A DNA stretch of 64,000 nt from Pseudooceanicola nitratireducens (GCF_900109195.1 NZ_FNZG01000004.1:248001-312000), one strand, 5' to 3'; positions 7,489 to 16,716 are shown, counted from the stretch's first letter. The notes: generated by a model from the sequence alone, not told the origin. Numbers and translations are program-made.

Positions 7489-9327
7489 ATGGCAAGCAAG
7501 AGTGGCAAGACAGCCGTCTGGATTCTGATGGGTCTTCTGATCCTTGGCCTCGGTGGCTTCGGCGCGACCAGCTTTACCGGCAACGTCCGGTCCATCGGCT
7601 CGGTCGGGGATCGCGACATCTCGGTCAATGAATACGGCCGGGCCCTGCAGAACGAAATGCGCGCGTTCGAGGCCCAGACCGGCCAGGCCGTGTCGCTGGC
7701 AGATGCGCAGGCCATGGGTCTGGACCGCCGCGTGCTGGCCCAGCTTATGACCGCCGCCGCCATCGACAACGAAGCCAGCCGCATCGGCCTGTCGGTCGGC
7801 GATGAAACCCTGGCTCGCCAGGTGCAGAACATCCCCGCCTTCCAGGGGGTCGACGGCAAGTTCGACCGAGACGCCTATAAGTTCGCCATCGACCGCGTCG
7901 GCATGAGCGAGGCAGAGTTCGAACGCGGGCTGCGCCAGGAAACCTCGCGCGCGCTATTGCAGGGGGCCGTGGTCTCGGGCCGCGCCCTGCCCGCGCCCTA
8001 CGTCGACACGGTGCTGGCCTATTTCGCCGAACGCCGCCGCGTGACCTGGACCCGGGTCGAGGCGTCCTCGCTTGAGGCCGAGGACTACACCCCGTCCGAG
8101 GAAGAGCTGAAGGCGCTGTTCGAGGAAGAGATCGAGCAGTTCACCCTGCCCGAGCGCAAGCGCATCACCTACGCCTGGCTGACGCCGGAAATGATCCTTG
8201 ACCAGGTCGAGATCGACGAGGCCCTGCTGCGCCGCGAATACGAGGCCCGCGCCGATCAGTACAACGTGCCTGAACGCCGGCTTGTGGAACGTCTGATCTA
8301 TGCCGACGACGGCCGCGCCGACATGGCCCGCGAAAAGCTGGACAATGGTGAGGCCGATTTCGAGGCACTGGTGGCCGAACGTGGCCTGGCGCTGACCGAC
8401 ATCGACATGGGCGACGTCACCATCGGCGATCTGGACGAGGCCGGCGAAGCCGTCTTTGCTGCCCAGTCCGGTGAGGTCGTGGGCCCCCTGCCGACCGCGC
8501 TTGGACCGGCCTTCTTCCGCGTGAACGGCATCCTCGCCGCCGAGGAAACCACCTTTGAAGAGGCAGAGCCCGACCTGCGTCAGGAACTGGCCTTTGACCG
8601 CGCCCGCCGTCAGGTCGCCAATTCCGCCGAACCGGCCGAAGATCTGCTGGCCGGGGGCGCAACGCTGGAGGACCTCGCTGCCGAGACCGACATGATCCTG
8701 GGCAGCGTCGACTGGGCCGAAGGCCAAAGCGAAGGCATCGCCGCCTATGAAGGCTTCGAGGCCGCCGCCACCGCCCTGGCCGAAGGCGACTATCCGGAGG
8801 TTCTGCAACTGGACGACGGCGGCATCTTTGCCATGCGTCTGGACGAGGTTCTGGAACCGACCCCGTCGGAATTCGACGCCGTACGCGAGCGTGTGGTGAA
8901 CATTTTCGAAACCCGCCGGTCGATGGACCGTCTGCGCGCCCGCGCAGAAGACCTGGTGGCAACCCTGGGCGAGACCTCGGATTTCGGCACGCTCGGCCTT
9001 GAGGTGGAAACCGAAGAGGCGCTGACCCGCCAAAGCTCGGTCCTGGGTGCGCCCGAGGATTTCGTCACCCGCGCCTTCAGCATGGAGCCGGGCCAGGTCG
9101 AGATCGTCGATGGCTTTGGTGCCGTCCTGATCCTGCGCCTGGAAGAGGTGCTGCCGCCGAACCTGGAAGACCCCGATGTCGCCGCCGCGCGCACCGGCCT
9201 GGAACAGCAGCTGCAATCCTCGGTCGCGCAGGACATCTACCGCATCTTTGCAGAAGATCTGCGGGCGCGTGCCGGTGTCGAACTGGACCAGCAGGCCATC
9301 AACGCGGTGCACGTCAACTTCCAGTAA
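7489..9327 (+). CDS. PpiD-like membrane-anchored peptidyl-prolyl isomerase/chaperone (SurA_N domain)
   Basis: The protein has 612 residues. A single N-terminal membrane anchor (about residues 9-29, VWILMGLLILGLGGFG) is followed by a SurA_N_3 domain (GDRDISVNEYGRALQNEMR, then the FDRDAYKFAIDRVGMSEAEF segment) and a PpiC-like region around 225-360. The large periplasmic part is acidic. PpiD-type proteins fold exported and outer-membrane proteins at the periplasmic side of the inner membrane. I chose the ATG at 7489 because AAGGGA lies 8 bases upstream and it places the anchor at the N-terminus. An in-frame ATG at 7435 would add 18 polar residues. Confidence 0.88.
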   Translation: MASKSGKTAVWILMGLLILGLGGFGATSFTGNVRSIGSVGDRDISVNEYGRALQNEMRAFEAQTGQAVSLADAQAMGLDRRVLAQLMTAAAIDNEASRIGLSVGDETLARQVQNIPAFQGVDGKFDRDAYKFAIDRVGMSEAEFERGLRQETSRALLQGAVVSGRALPAPYVDTVLAYFAERRRVTWTRVEASSLEAEDYTPSEEELKALFEEEIEQFTLPERKRITYAWLTPEMILDQVEIDEALLRREYEARADQYNVPERRLVERLIYADDGRADMAREKLDNGEADFEALVAERGLALTDIDMGDVTIGDLDEAGEAVFAAQSGEVVGPLPTALGPAFFRVNGILAAEETTFEEAEPDLRQELAFDRARRQVANSAEPAEDLLAGGATLEDLAAETDMILGSVDWAEGQSEGIAAYEGFEAAATALAEGDYPEVLQLDDGGIFAMRLDEVLEPTPSEFDAVRERVVNIFETRRSMDRLRARAEDLVATLGETSDFGTLGLEVETEEALTRQSSVLGAPEDFVTRAFSMEPGQVEIVDGFGAVLILRLEEVLPPNLEDPDVAAARTGLEQQLQSSVAQDIYRIFAEDLRARAGVELDQQAINAVHVNFQ

Positions 9328-9426
9328 GGGTTGATGCCGGTTCCCGTGCGCCTTGCGTCGCTTCGCAGCCTTTGCGAAGCGGCGTTTGCGTTCTAGATAT
9401 CCCTTGATACTGACAGCAGAGTTTCC

Positions 9427-11466
9427 ATGTCCGACCAACCGCTTGTGATCTTCACCCCTTCGGGCAAACGCGGCCGTGTTGCGCCGGGGACAACCGTGCT
9501 GGCCGCCGCGCGGCAGCTGGGCGTCGACCTGGATTCGGTCTGTGGCGGGCGCGGCATCTGTTCCAAGTGCCAGATCACCCCGTCCTTCGGGGAATTTGCC
9601 AAGCATGGCGTGACAGTGCGCGAAGATGCGCTGTCCGACTGGAACAAGGTCGAACAGCGCTATGACGACAAGCGCGGGCTGCCCAAGGGCCGGCGTCTGG
9701 GCTGTCAGGCCTGCATTCAGGGCGACGTGGTGCTGGACGTGCCCCCCGAAAGCCAGGTGCACCGTCAGGTCATCCGCAAAAGCGCCGACACCCGCCCCAT
9801 GGTCATGGATCCCGCGACGCGGCTGTATTTCGTCGAGGTCGAAGAGCCCGACATGCACGAGCCCTCGGGCGATTTCGAACGGCTGGCCCAGGCGCTGTCG
9901 GATCAATGGGAAGTGACCGGCGTGACCGCCGATCCCAGCCTGTTGGCGCGTCTTCAGGGCGTGCTGCGCAAGGGCAACTGGCAGGTCACCGTGGCCGTGC
10001 ACAAGGATCACACCGGGGCCGTGCCGCGGGTGCTTGAGGTATGGCCGGGCCTGCACGAAGGCGGGCTTTACGGTCTGGCCATCGACCTCGGCTCCACCAC
10101 AATCGCCGCGCATCTGACCGACCTCGAGACGGGCGAGGTCAAGGCATCCTCGGGGTTGATGAACCCACAGATCCGGTTTGGCGAAGACCTGATGTCGCGC
10201 GTGTCCTACGTGATGATGAACCCCGGCGGAGAGGTCGAGCTGACCCAGGTCGTGCGCGCCGCCCTGGCCGATCTGGCCCGCGCGCTGGCGGGCGAGGCCG
10301 GGATTGATCCCGCCCTGATCGTCGAGGCCGCCGTGGTCTGCAACCCGGTGATGCACCACCTGCTGCTGGGCATCGACCCGACGGAACTGGGCCAGGCCCC
10401 CTTTGCCCTGGCGGTAAGCGAGGCGCTGTCGATGCCCGCCTCTGATCTGGATCTGGGCACGATCAACCCGCGCGCCCGTGCCTATCTGCTGCCCTGTATC
10501 GCCGGCCACGTGGGTGCCGATGCGGCGGCGGTGTCGCTGGCCACCGCGCCCGAGATGTCGGACGAGCTGATGCTGGTCATCGACGTGGGCACCAACGCGG
10601 AAATCCTTCTGGGCGACAAGACGCGGGTGCTGGCCTGTTCCTCGCCCACGGGTCCGGCGTTTGAAGGCGCGCAGATCTCATCCGGCCAGCGGGCCGCGCC
10701 CGGTGCCATCGAACGGATCGAGATTGATCCCGTGACCAAGGATCCGCGGTTCCGCGTCATCGGGCTGGACCTGTGGTCCGACGATCCGGGCTTTGCTCAG
10801 GCCGTGGCGCAGACCGGCGTGACCGGCATCTGCGGGTCAGGCATTATCGAGGCGGTGGCCGAGATGCGCATGGCCGGGCTTCTGGACCCCTCGGGCCTGA
10901 TCGGATCGGCCGAGCAGACGGGCACGCCCCGCTGCGAAGCCGAGGGGCGCACCCATGCCTATCTGATCCATGACGGCAGCGCCGAGGGCGGGCCGCGTAT
11001 CACCGTGACCCAGGGCGACATCCGCGCGATCCAGCTGGCGAAATCGGCGCTTTATGCCGGGGCGCGGCTGTTGATGGACGAACGCGGGGCCGACCGGGTG
11101 GATCGCATCGTTCTGGCCGGGGCCTTTGGCGCACATATCTCGCCCAAGCACGCGATGGTGCTGGGGATGATCCCCGATGCGCCGCTGGATCACGTGACCT
11201 CGGCCGGGAATGCGGCCGGCACGGGCGCGCGCATGGCGCTGTGTTCCAACGCTGCAAGGGTCCAGGTCGAAAAGGGCGTGCGCGAGATCACCAAGATCGA
11301 AACCGCCATCGCCCCGAAATTCCAGGAACATTTCGTCAACGCCAACGCGATCCCGCACAAGGTCGATACCTTCCCCGAGCTGCTACAGGTCGTCACCCTG
11401 CCCGATGTGTCCTTCAACACCGGCGGTGACAAGCCCGGCGGCCGTCGGCGGCGGCGCGGCGGCTGA
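9427..11466 (+). CDS. ASKHA-domain 2Fe-2S protein, RACo-like corrinoid activator (DUF4445 family)
   Basis: This 679-residue protein has an N-terminal ferredoxin-like 2Fe-2S domain with ligands C39, C45, C48 and C93 (CxxxxxCxxC...C). A linker region and a C-terminal ASKHA-type ATPase region follow, with GLAIDLGSTTIAAHL (phosphate 1) and LMLVIDVGTNAEILLG. The family includes RACo, the reductive activator of corrinoid proteins, which uses ATP to return Co(II) to Co(I) for methyl transfer. In roseobacters related genes often sit beside trimethylamine or glycine-betaine methyltransferases. Here the neighbours are a chaperone and a surface protein, so the partner corrinoid protein must be encoded elsewhere. 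Confidence 0.88.
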   Translation: MSDQPLVIFTPSGKRGRVAPGTTVLAAARQLGVDLDSVCGGRGICSKCQITPSFGEFAKHGVTVREDALSDWNKVEQRYDDKRGLPKGRRLGCQACIQGDVVLDVPPESQVHRQVIRKSADTRPMVMDPATRLYFVEVEEPDMHEPSGDFERLAQALSDQWEVTGVTADPSLLARLQGVLRKGNWQVTVAVHKDHTGAVPRVLEVWPGLHEGGLYGLAIDLGSTTIAAHLTDLETGEVKASSGLMNPQIRFGEDLMSRVSYVMMNPGGEVELTQVVRAALADLARALAGEAGIDPALIVEAAVVCNPVMHHLLLGIDPTELGQAPFALAVSEALSMPASDLDLGTINPRARAYLLPCIAGHVGADAAAVSLATAPEMSDELMLVIDVGTNAEILLGDKTRVLACSSPTGPAFEGAQISSGQRAAPGAIERIEIDPVTKDPRFRVIGLDLWSDDPGFAQAVAQTGVTGICGSGIIEAVAEMRMAGLLDPSGLIGSAEQTGTPRCEAEGRTHAYLIHDGSAEGGPRITVTQGDIRAIQLAKSALYAGARLLMDERGADRVDRIVLAGAFGAHISPKHAMVLGMIPDAPLDHVTSAGNAAGTGARMALCSNAARVQVEKGVREITKIETAIAPKFQEHFVNANAIPHKVDTFPELLQVVTLPDVSFNTGGDKPGGRRRRRGG

Positions 11467-11491
11467 CATCCTGACTTGATTGACAATTAGC

Positions 11492-11524
11492 CCGCCGCGA
11501 CCCAGTCCGGCGGACTTTTTTTTT
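11492..11524 (+). terminator. Rho-independent terminator after the RACo-like gene
   Basis: CCGCCG (11492-11497) pairs with CGGCGG (11508-11513). An uninterrupted run of nine T follows at 11516-11524. It lies 26 bases after the stop codon. Confidence 0.8.
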
Positions 11525-11669
11525 GGCCCCTACCGACCGCTACCCGGGGCGGACTGATAACCCCATTTTCGGGGGGATTGCCTTTCAACGCGAAAAAAGG
11601 CAGAGTTTTCCTATTGTACGTCTTCTATTTCGACACGCGTTAAACCCAAAACCTTTTCAAGGACCACTC

Positions 11670-12584
11670 ATGACACGTTTTTTCCTGACAGCGGCTGTGG
11701 CCGTTACCCTTTCCGCAACCTCTTCTCTTGCTGCCACCAGGCTGAATGACGGCGGTTTTCACGTCATCAACGGCCCGTCCGACACGCTGGAGGTCACATC
11801 GGACACGGATGTGCAGGTCACGGGCAGGGCCAATATCTCGACCCCGGCAACCAGCGATGTTCGCACCTATGAAGGGATCTCGATCAACGGCGGGTCGCTG
11901 ACAGTTGATGGTGGCCGGATCACAGGCCAGTCGACGACCTCTTCAAACTCCACCGGGGAAGAAGGTATCTATGGCTTCCGCAGCGAGGTCACCGTCACCG
12001 ACGGCGTGATCGTTGGCGGCAGCGGAACACGGGGCGGGGCGGACGCCATGCGGCTGTTCCAAAGCACCGCGTCGATCAGCGGCGGCCGGTTTTCTGGCGG
12101 CGACACCGTTGGCAGCTATGGTGGCGATGCGCTGTCGCTTCTGGGCGGCACGACCAGCATCACCGGCGGCATGTTCTTTGCCGGGTCGGGCAACACCGTC
12201 GACGGCGATGCCCTGGTCGTCGGGCTTGACGCACAGCTAAGCATTTCGGGCGGGTCCTTCAGCGCCACGCGGGGAGGAAGCCATGCGTTGCGCACCTCGG
12301 GCTCGTCGGTGCTGAACCTGACGGGCGGCTCTTTCTACGGTGCATTCGACATCAAGGGCACCTCGATCGTGAATGTCTTCGGCACGGACCTGCTTTATGA
12401 AAACGACCGGCTGACCGGGTTTCTGACCAATGGCAACCGCATCAGCGTGAGCGTTGATCTGGCAAACTCGGCCCAGCTGAACCTGAACCCGTCGCTTCCC
12501 GCCGTGCCGCTGCCCGCGGGCCTGCCGCTGATGCTGGCGGGACTTGGCAGCCTTGCGGCCCTGCGCCGCCGCGCCAAGGGCTGA
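11670..12584 (+). CDS. secreted beta-solenoid protein with VPLPA-CTERM sorting signal
   Basis: This 304-residue protein has a signal peptide (about residues 1-21, ending SLAAT). The body is a degenerate repeat in which short strands alternate with GG turns (SLTVDGGRI, ASISGGRF, TSITGGMF, LSISGGSF, LNLTGGSF), as expected of a right-handed beta-helix. The C-terminus (about 279-304) is VPLPAG, then a hydrophobic helix, then RRR, which is the VPLPA-CTERM signal handled by an exosortase in Rhodobacteraceae. The mature protein is probably cleaved there and released to, or anchored at, the cell surface or matrix. The ATG is preceded by AAGGA. It stands alone behind a strong terminator; function unknown. 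Confidence 0.85.
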   Translation: MTRFFLTAAVAVTLSATSSLAATRLNDGGFHVINGPSDTLEVTSDTDVQVTGRANISTPATSDVRTYEGISINGGSLTVDGGRITGQSTTSSNSTGEEGIYGFRSEVTVTDGVIVGGSGTRGGADAMRLFQSTASISGGRFSGGDTVGSYGGDALSLLGGTTSITGGMFFAGSGNTVDGDALVVGLDAQLSISGGSFSATRGGSHALRTSGSSVLNLTGGSFYGAFDIKGTSIVNVFGTDLLYENDRLTGFLTNGNRISVSVDLANSAQLNLNPSLPAVPLPAGLPLMLAGLGSLAALRRRAKG

Positions 12585-12683
12585 TCTGCCCGTTTCCTGA
12601 CCTTTCGCGGCACCGCACCCTGCCCGGTTCGGTGCCGTCCTTCCCCAGGGGTGCAAGCCCGGCGCTGCAGCGCACGGACGGCC

Positions 12684-12712
12684 TTGACCACCCCCGGCGC
12701 TTGGCCTAATCG
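12684..12712 (+). promoter_or_regulatory. sigma70-type promoter of tRNA-Gly
   Basis: TTGACC (12684-12689), a 17-base spacer and TAATCG (12707-12712) lie just upstream of the tRNA, whose 5' end is 13 bases after the -10 box. The tRNA-Tyr promoter in this window has nearly the same boxes and the same spacing. Confidence 0.6.
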
Positions 12713-12724
12713 TGTCCTCACCTC

Positions 12725-12798
12725 GCGGGTGTAGCTCAATGGTAGAGCAGCAGCTTCCCAAGCTGACGACGAGGGTTCGATTCCCTTCACCCGCTCCA
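12725..12798 (+). tRNA. tRNA-Gly (anticodon CCC)
   Basis: This is a 74-base tRNA with encoded CCA. The acceptor stem GCGGGTG pairs with CACCCGC, with discriminator T. The D arm is GCTC/GAGC, the anticodon loop is TTCCCAA (anticodon CCC), and the T arm is GAGGG-TTCGATT-CCCTT. The outermost anticodon-stem pair is G-A rather than Watson-Crick; the other four pair. It reads GGG codons. Confidence 0.93.
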
Positions 12799-12821
12799 AT
12801 CCCATCCGGACAGCTTTGCGC

Positions 12822-13913
12822 GTGATCCCCAAATTCCAAATTCGTCCGCGCCTGATCCTCTTCCATCTTGGTCTGATCGCCATCGGTTCTGTCGGTGGCT
12901 TTGCCGCACAGGCGCTTGGCCTGCCGCTGCCCTTCATCCTGGGCAGCCTGATCCTTGTCGCCGTGATCGCCCAGGTGTCCGAGGCCCTTGCGTCCGAGCC
13001 TGAAAAGGCGCTGATCCCGCCGTCGTTCCGGTTCAACGAAGATTTTCGCGCGCTGTTCATAGGTGTCATCGGCATGGCCATCGGCACGCGGCTGACGATG
13101 GATGTGATCCTTACCCTGCCCCGCGCGGCCTTTTCCTTTGCCGCGCTGACGGCCTTTGTGCCGATCACTTTCTGGCTGAACTACCAGATCTTTCACCGCG
13201 TCGGGAAATACGACCACGCAACCGCGCTGTTCTCGGCTTCGCCCGGCGGGCTGTACGAGGCGATCCTGCTGGGTGAACAATCCGGCGCGGACATCCGTCA
13301 GCTGATGCTGGCGCAGTTCCTGCGGATCATTGCCGTGGTGACCCTGCTGCCGATCGGCATGTCGCTCTATATCGGCCATCCTGTCGGGTCCGCCGCCGGC
13401 ATGGGCCTGGCCCCCGCGGATACGGGGTTAGAGCATCTTCCGATCGGGGCTGCCGTGGTGGTTCTGGGCCTTGTGGTGGGCAAGCGCATCCATCTGCCCG
13501 CGCCGCAGCTTCTGGGGCCATTGCTTCTGTCGGGCATCGTCACGCTGACCGGGATTGCAGTGCTGGATCTGCCGAACTGGATGCTCTCGGCCAGCCAGAT
13601 CGTCATCGGCACGACCCTTGGCACCCGCTTTGTCGGCATCCGTCCCGCGATGCTCTGGCGCGGGGCCTGGCTGGCGGTGCTCAGCGTGGGGACGATGCTG
13701 CTGGTCGGCACCGCGATGGCGCTGGTGCTGGTGCCGCTGACAGGCGAACATTTCGACGTGCTGCTGATTTCCTTCGCCCCGGGCGGCGTCACGGAAATGG
13801 CGTTGATCGCCCTGTCGCTGAACGCCAACCCGGCTTTCGTCACCCTGCATCACATCTACCGCATCGTGCTGACGGTGCTGGTGATCGGGCGGGTGGCGAA
13901 ACGCTTCGGCTAA
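12822..13913 (+). CDS. AbrB-duplication family membrane protein
   Basis: This integral membrane protein of about 363 residues has roughly ten hydrophobic segments in two halves that resemble each other, as in the AbrB-duplication family (often labelled ammonia monooxygenase or AbrB-like transporter). The first repeat carries GLPLPFILGSLI and ASPGGLYEAIL; the second carries LPAPQLLGPLLL and FAPGGVTEMALIAL. The paired SPGG/APGG motifs are typical. I prefer the GTG at 12822; a TTG two codons upstream (12816) is possible. The substrate is unknown. The gene begins 23 bases after tRNA-Gly and may depend on read-through from its promoter. Confidence 0.8.
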   Translation: MIPKFQIRPRLILFHLGLIAIGSVGGFAAQALGLPLPFILGSLILVAVIAQVSEALASEPEKALIPPSFRFNEDFRALFIGVIGMAIGTRLTMDVILTLPRAAFSFAALTAFVPITFWLNYQIFHRVGKYDHATALFSASPGGLYEAILLGEQSGADIRQLMLAQFLRIIAVVTLLPIGMSLYIGHPVGSAAGMGLAPADTGLEHLPIGAAVVVLGLVVGKRIHLPAPQLLGPLLLSGIVTLTGIAVLDLPNWMLSASQIVIGTTLGTRFVGIRPAMLWRGAWLAVLSVGTMLLVGTAMALVLVPLTGEHFDVLLISFAPGGVTEMALIALSLNANPAFVTLHHIYRIVLTVLVIGRVAKRFG

Positions 13914-13932
13914 CGCCCGGGACCGGTTTCTC

Positions 13933-15771
13933 TCAGCCGGCCTCGGCCTTTTCTTCCAGCTCCAGCCATTCTTCCTCGGCCGCGGCCAGCGCCTGCTGCC
14001 GTTCAACCAGCGCCTCGGTGCCCTTGGCGAATTTCACCGGCTCCTTGGTGTACAGATCCGGCTGGGCCAGGAACTGCTCCAGCTTGGCGATCTCGGCGCT
14101 CAGGCGGTCCATCTCGGCCGGCAGCGCCTCAAGCCGGTGGCGTTCGGTAAAGCTCAGCCCCTTGGATTTGGCCGGGGCCTGTGCCGGTGTCGGGGCCGAT
14201 TTGGTTGCGCCGCCTTGCGACGCCGTACCCGAAGCCGCTTTGCCCTTGCCCGCGGGCGCCGCCTCGGCCTTCTGGGACTGGTAATCGCGCCAGCCGCCGG
14301 CATAGACGGTGACCTCTCCGCCCCCCTCCATCGCCAGGGTCGTTGTCGCGACCCGGTCGATGAAATCCCTGTCGTGGCTGACCAGCAGAACGGTGCCGTC
14401 GTAATCGTCCAGCAGCTCCTGCAACAGATCCAGCGTCTCGACATCCAGGTCGTTGGTCGGTTCGTCCAGCACCAGGACGTTGCTTTCCCGCGCCATCAGC
14501 TTGGCCAGAAGCAACCGCGCCTTTTCCCCGCCCGAGAGCGACCGCACGGGCGCCCGCGCCTGACGTTCGTCAAACAGGAATTCCTTCAGATAGCCGACCA
14601 CGTGCTTCGGCTGGCCGCGCACCAGGACCTGGTCCGCCTGGCCCGACACCCGCATCTCCTTGTCGCCGACAAGGTTTTCCCAAAGGCTCTGATCGGGATC
14701 CAGCGCCGCGCGGCTCTGATCGAAGATCGCCGGCACCAGGTTGGACCCCTGGCTGACCTTGCCGCTGTCCGCCGTGATCTCGCCCATCAGCAGCTTGATC
14801 AGCGTGGTCTTGCCCACGCCATTGGGCCCGACAAAGGCCACCCGGTCACCGCGCATCACCCGCAGGTCCAGGTCGCGCACGATCACCTTGTCGCCAAAGG
14901 TCTTGCCCAGACCCTCGGCCTCGATCACCTTGCGGCCCGATTTCGGCCCCGATGCCAGCTCCATCGCCGCCGTGCCTTGCCGCTTGATCTGCGCCGCGCG
15001 GTCCGCCCGCAGGTCCTGCAGGGCGCGCACCCGCCCCTGGTTGCGCTTGCGGCGGGCCGAAATGCCCTCGACCGCCCATCTCGCCTCGGCCTTGATCTTG
15101 CGATCCAGCTTGTGGCGGGCCACGTCTTCCTCGTCCCAGATCTTGTCGCGCCAGGCCTCGAAGGCGCCAAAACCCTCTTCCTGGCGCCGCACCTCGCCCC
15201 GGTCGATCCACAGCGTGCCCTTGGTCAGCGCCCGCAGAAAGGCCCGGTCGTGCGAAATCAGCACATAGGCGGTGCGGGTCTGCGACAGCTCGGTCTCCAG
15301 CCACTGGATCGCTTCGATATCCAGGTGGTTGGTCGGCTCGTCCAGCAGCATCAGATCGGGCGCTTCGGCCATCAGCTTGGCCAGCGCCGCGCGCCGCCTT
15401 TCCCCGCCCGAGGCCGTCTCGACCGGCCGCGCCGGATCGAACTTCAACCCTTCCGAGGCCATCTCGACCCGGTAGGCCTCCGACGGATCCAGGCGCGAGG
15501 CCGCGAAATCCCCAAGCGTGGCAAAGCCCGCCATGTCGGGCTCCTGTTCCATGTAGCCGACGCTGGTACCCGGCGTGACGACCCGCGTGCCGCTGTCGGC
15601 CTCGACCAACCCGGCCATGACCTTCATCAGGGTGGATTTACCCGATCCGTTGCGCCCGACAAGCGCCATGCGGTCGCCGGGCTGAACCACCAGCGACAGA
15701 TCGGAAAACACGGGATCTCCGCCGAAGGTCAGCGAGATGTCGGAAAGCTGTAAAAGAGGTGCGCGTGCCAT
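13933..15771 (-). CDS. uup: ABC-F family ATPase Uup
   Basis: This 612-residue soluble protein has two ABC ATPase domains and no membrane segments. Domain 1 has Walker A GRNGSGKS, signature ASGGERRR and Walker B LMLLDEPTNHLD. Domain 2 has GPNGVGKT, SLSGGEKAR and LVLDEPTNDLD. Between them lies the basic linker typical of ABC-F proteins, and the C-terminus (about 530-612) is an Ala-rich stretch followed by a coiled coil, the Uup-type C-terminal domain. ABC-F proteins act on the ribosome E site, and Uup also affects precise excision of transposons in E. coli. It converges with the AbrB-type gene, with only 19 bases between stops. Confidence 0.93.
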   Translation of the reverse strand: MARAPLLQLSDISLTFGGDPVFSDLSLVVQPGDRMALVGRNGSGKSTLMKVMAGLVEADSGTRVVTPGTSVGYMEQEPDMAGFATLGDFAASRLDPSEAYRVEMASEGLKFDPARPVETASGGERRRAALAKLMAEAPDLMLLDEPTNHLDIEAIQWLETELSQTRTAYVLISHDRAFLRALTKGTLWIDRGEVRRQEEGFGAFEAWRDKIWDEEDVARHKLDRKIKAEARWAVEGISARRKRNQGRVRALQDLRADRAAQIKRQGTAAMELASGPKSGRKVIEAEGLGKTFGDKVIVRDLDLRVMRGDRVAFVGPNGVGKTTLIKLLMGEITADSGKVSQGSNLVPAIFDQSRAALDPDQSLWENLVGDKEMRVSGQADQVLVRGQPKHVVGYLKEFLFDERQARAPVRSLSGGEKARLLLAKLMARESNVLVLDEPTNDLDVETLDLLQELLDDYDGTVLLVSHDRDFIDRVATTTLAMEGGGEVTVYAGGWRDYQSQKAEAAPAGKGKAASGTASQGGATKSAPTPAQAPAKSKGLSFTERHRLEALPAEMDRLSAEIAKLEQFLAQPDLYTKEPVKFAKGTEALVERQQALAAAEEEWLELEEKAEAG

Positions 15772-15855
15772 GGCCGTGCGCTACGCCCAAGCCCCTACGG
15801 CGTCAAGTGGCCCCACACCTTACTCCGCCGTCTCCGCCCATACCGCACCCCGAAA

Positions 15856-15886
15856 TCATCTTGCCAAAAATACTCCCGCCGGAGGC
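15856..15886 (+). repeat. short dispersed intergenic repeat (CTTGCCAAAAATA type), copy 1
   Basis: The sequence TCATCTTGCCAAAAATACTC followed by CCGCCGGAGGC lies in the 207-base gap between olsB and uup. A nearly identical block occurs at 47171-47200 and, inverted, at 55505-55540. A GC-rich hairpin-prone stretch (CGCCTGTCCCCCGGGGACAGGCG) follows it directly. Confidence 0.7.
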
Positions 15887-15978
15887 ACCGCGCCTGTCCC
15901 CCGGGGACAGGCGCCACAAATCGCTTGCGCCAAAGGCGCGCAATTGGACCCCGCCCCAAGTCAAAGGGCCCACCCTCT

Positions 15979-16716
15979 TCAGCCCGCAGTCGCCCGCAAC
16001 AGACGCTTGCGCGCCGGGGGAATGGCGTTGATTTCAAGCCCGGTGAAGACATGCAGCGTGTTCATGTGGCTGTCGACCACCGCGTGATCGCTGACCCAGC
16101 CCCCCATCAGCAGATAGGTCCGCAACAGCGGCGGCATGCGCAACATGGCCTGTTTTGCATCCGGCTTGCGCCGAAGCTTCTGGGCAAAACGGAAAACCTT
16201 GGGGGCCTTGACCTTGGGTAGCCAGCGCTTCGGGGCCAGGTGGCGTTCCTTCAGCATGGCGAAGGCATCGGCATAGGCCTCGGCATCGGTGCCATGGAAA
16301 GACGAGCAGCCAAACAGCATCTCGACCCCTTCGGCATCCACATAGGCCGTCATCGCGCCCCAGGCGACGCGCAGGATGTCGGGATCGCGCACCTCCGGGT
16401 CGATGCAGAAGCGTCCCATCTCGACCATCGGGCCTTCAAAGGCCTCAAGCGCCGAAAGCTCGTAATACTGGGCCGAATAGCTGCGGGCGATGTCGCTGCC
16501 GCGCGACAGGGGCAGGAAGCGGAAACAGCAGACCAGCGCGCCGTTGCGCTGATCCTCGACCAGCACGTGTTTGCAGATCTCGTCGAAATGATCGGCATCC
16601 AGCTGCTCTGCGCCCTCGCCGTGGAAGGCGCGGGTGCGCAGGCGCTGTGCGGCTTCGATATCCGCGGCATTCTCGGCAAAGCGGGCGCGATACCGGCCTT
16701 TTCGTAAAGACAACAT
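15979..16716 (-). CDS. olsB: L-ornithine N-alpha-acyltransferase (OlsB-like, GNAT fold)
   Basis: This 245-residue protein matches the OlsB/hemolysin-like acyltransferase family: RTRAFHGEG near the N-terminus, FDEICKHVLVED, the VEMGRFCIDPEVRDPDILR core and MLFGCSSFHGTD. OlsB transfers a 3-hydroxyacyl group from ACP to ornithine, giving lyso-ornithine lipid, a membrane lipid common in roseobacters. The O-acyltransferase OlsA is not adjacent. The gene is monocistronic or follows bamE on the same strand across a 175-base gap. Confidence 0.85.
   Translation of the reverse strand: MLSLRKGRYRARFAENAADIEAAQRLRTRAFHGEGAEQLDADHFDEICKHVLVEDQRNGALVCCFRFLPLSRGSDIARSYSAQYYELSALEAFEGPMVEMGRFCIDPEVRDPDILRVAWGAMTAYVDAEGVEMLFGCSSFHGTDAEAYADAFAMLKERHLAPKRWLPKVKAPKVFRFAQKLRRKPDAKQAMLRMPPLLRTYLLMGGWVSDHAVVDSHMNTLHVFTGLEINAIPPARKRLLRATAG

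Noticed and set aside
9359-9381. A hairpin CGCTTCGCA/TGCGAAGCG after the PpiD-like gene as an intrinsic terminator
   Set aside because: The stem is perfect but lacks a U-tail and is followed by GC-rich sequence; it was left out of the features.
7954-10509. An 851-codon open frame on the minus strand opposite the PpiD-like and RACo-like genes, and many similar long antisense frames
   Set aside because: High GC with strong third-position bias leaves long stop-free shadows. The translations are His/Gln/Arg-rich without domains, while the opposite strand carries complete known families.
12608-12637. CGGCACCG/CGGTGCCG hairpin after the solenoid gene as a terminator
   Set aside because: It has a long 14-base loop and no T-run, so I could not support a firm call.
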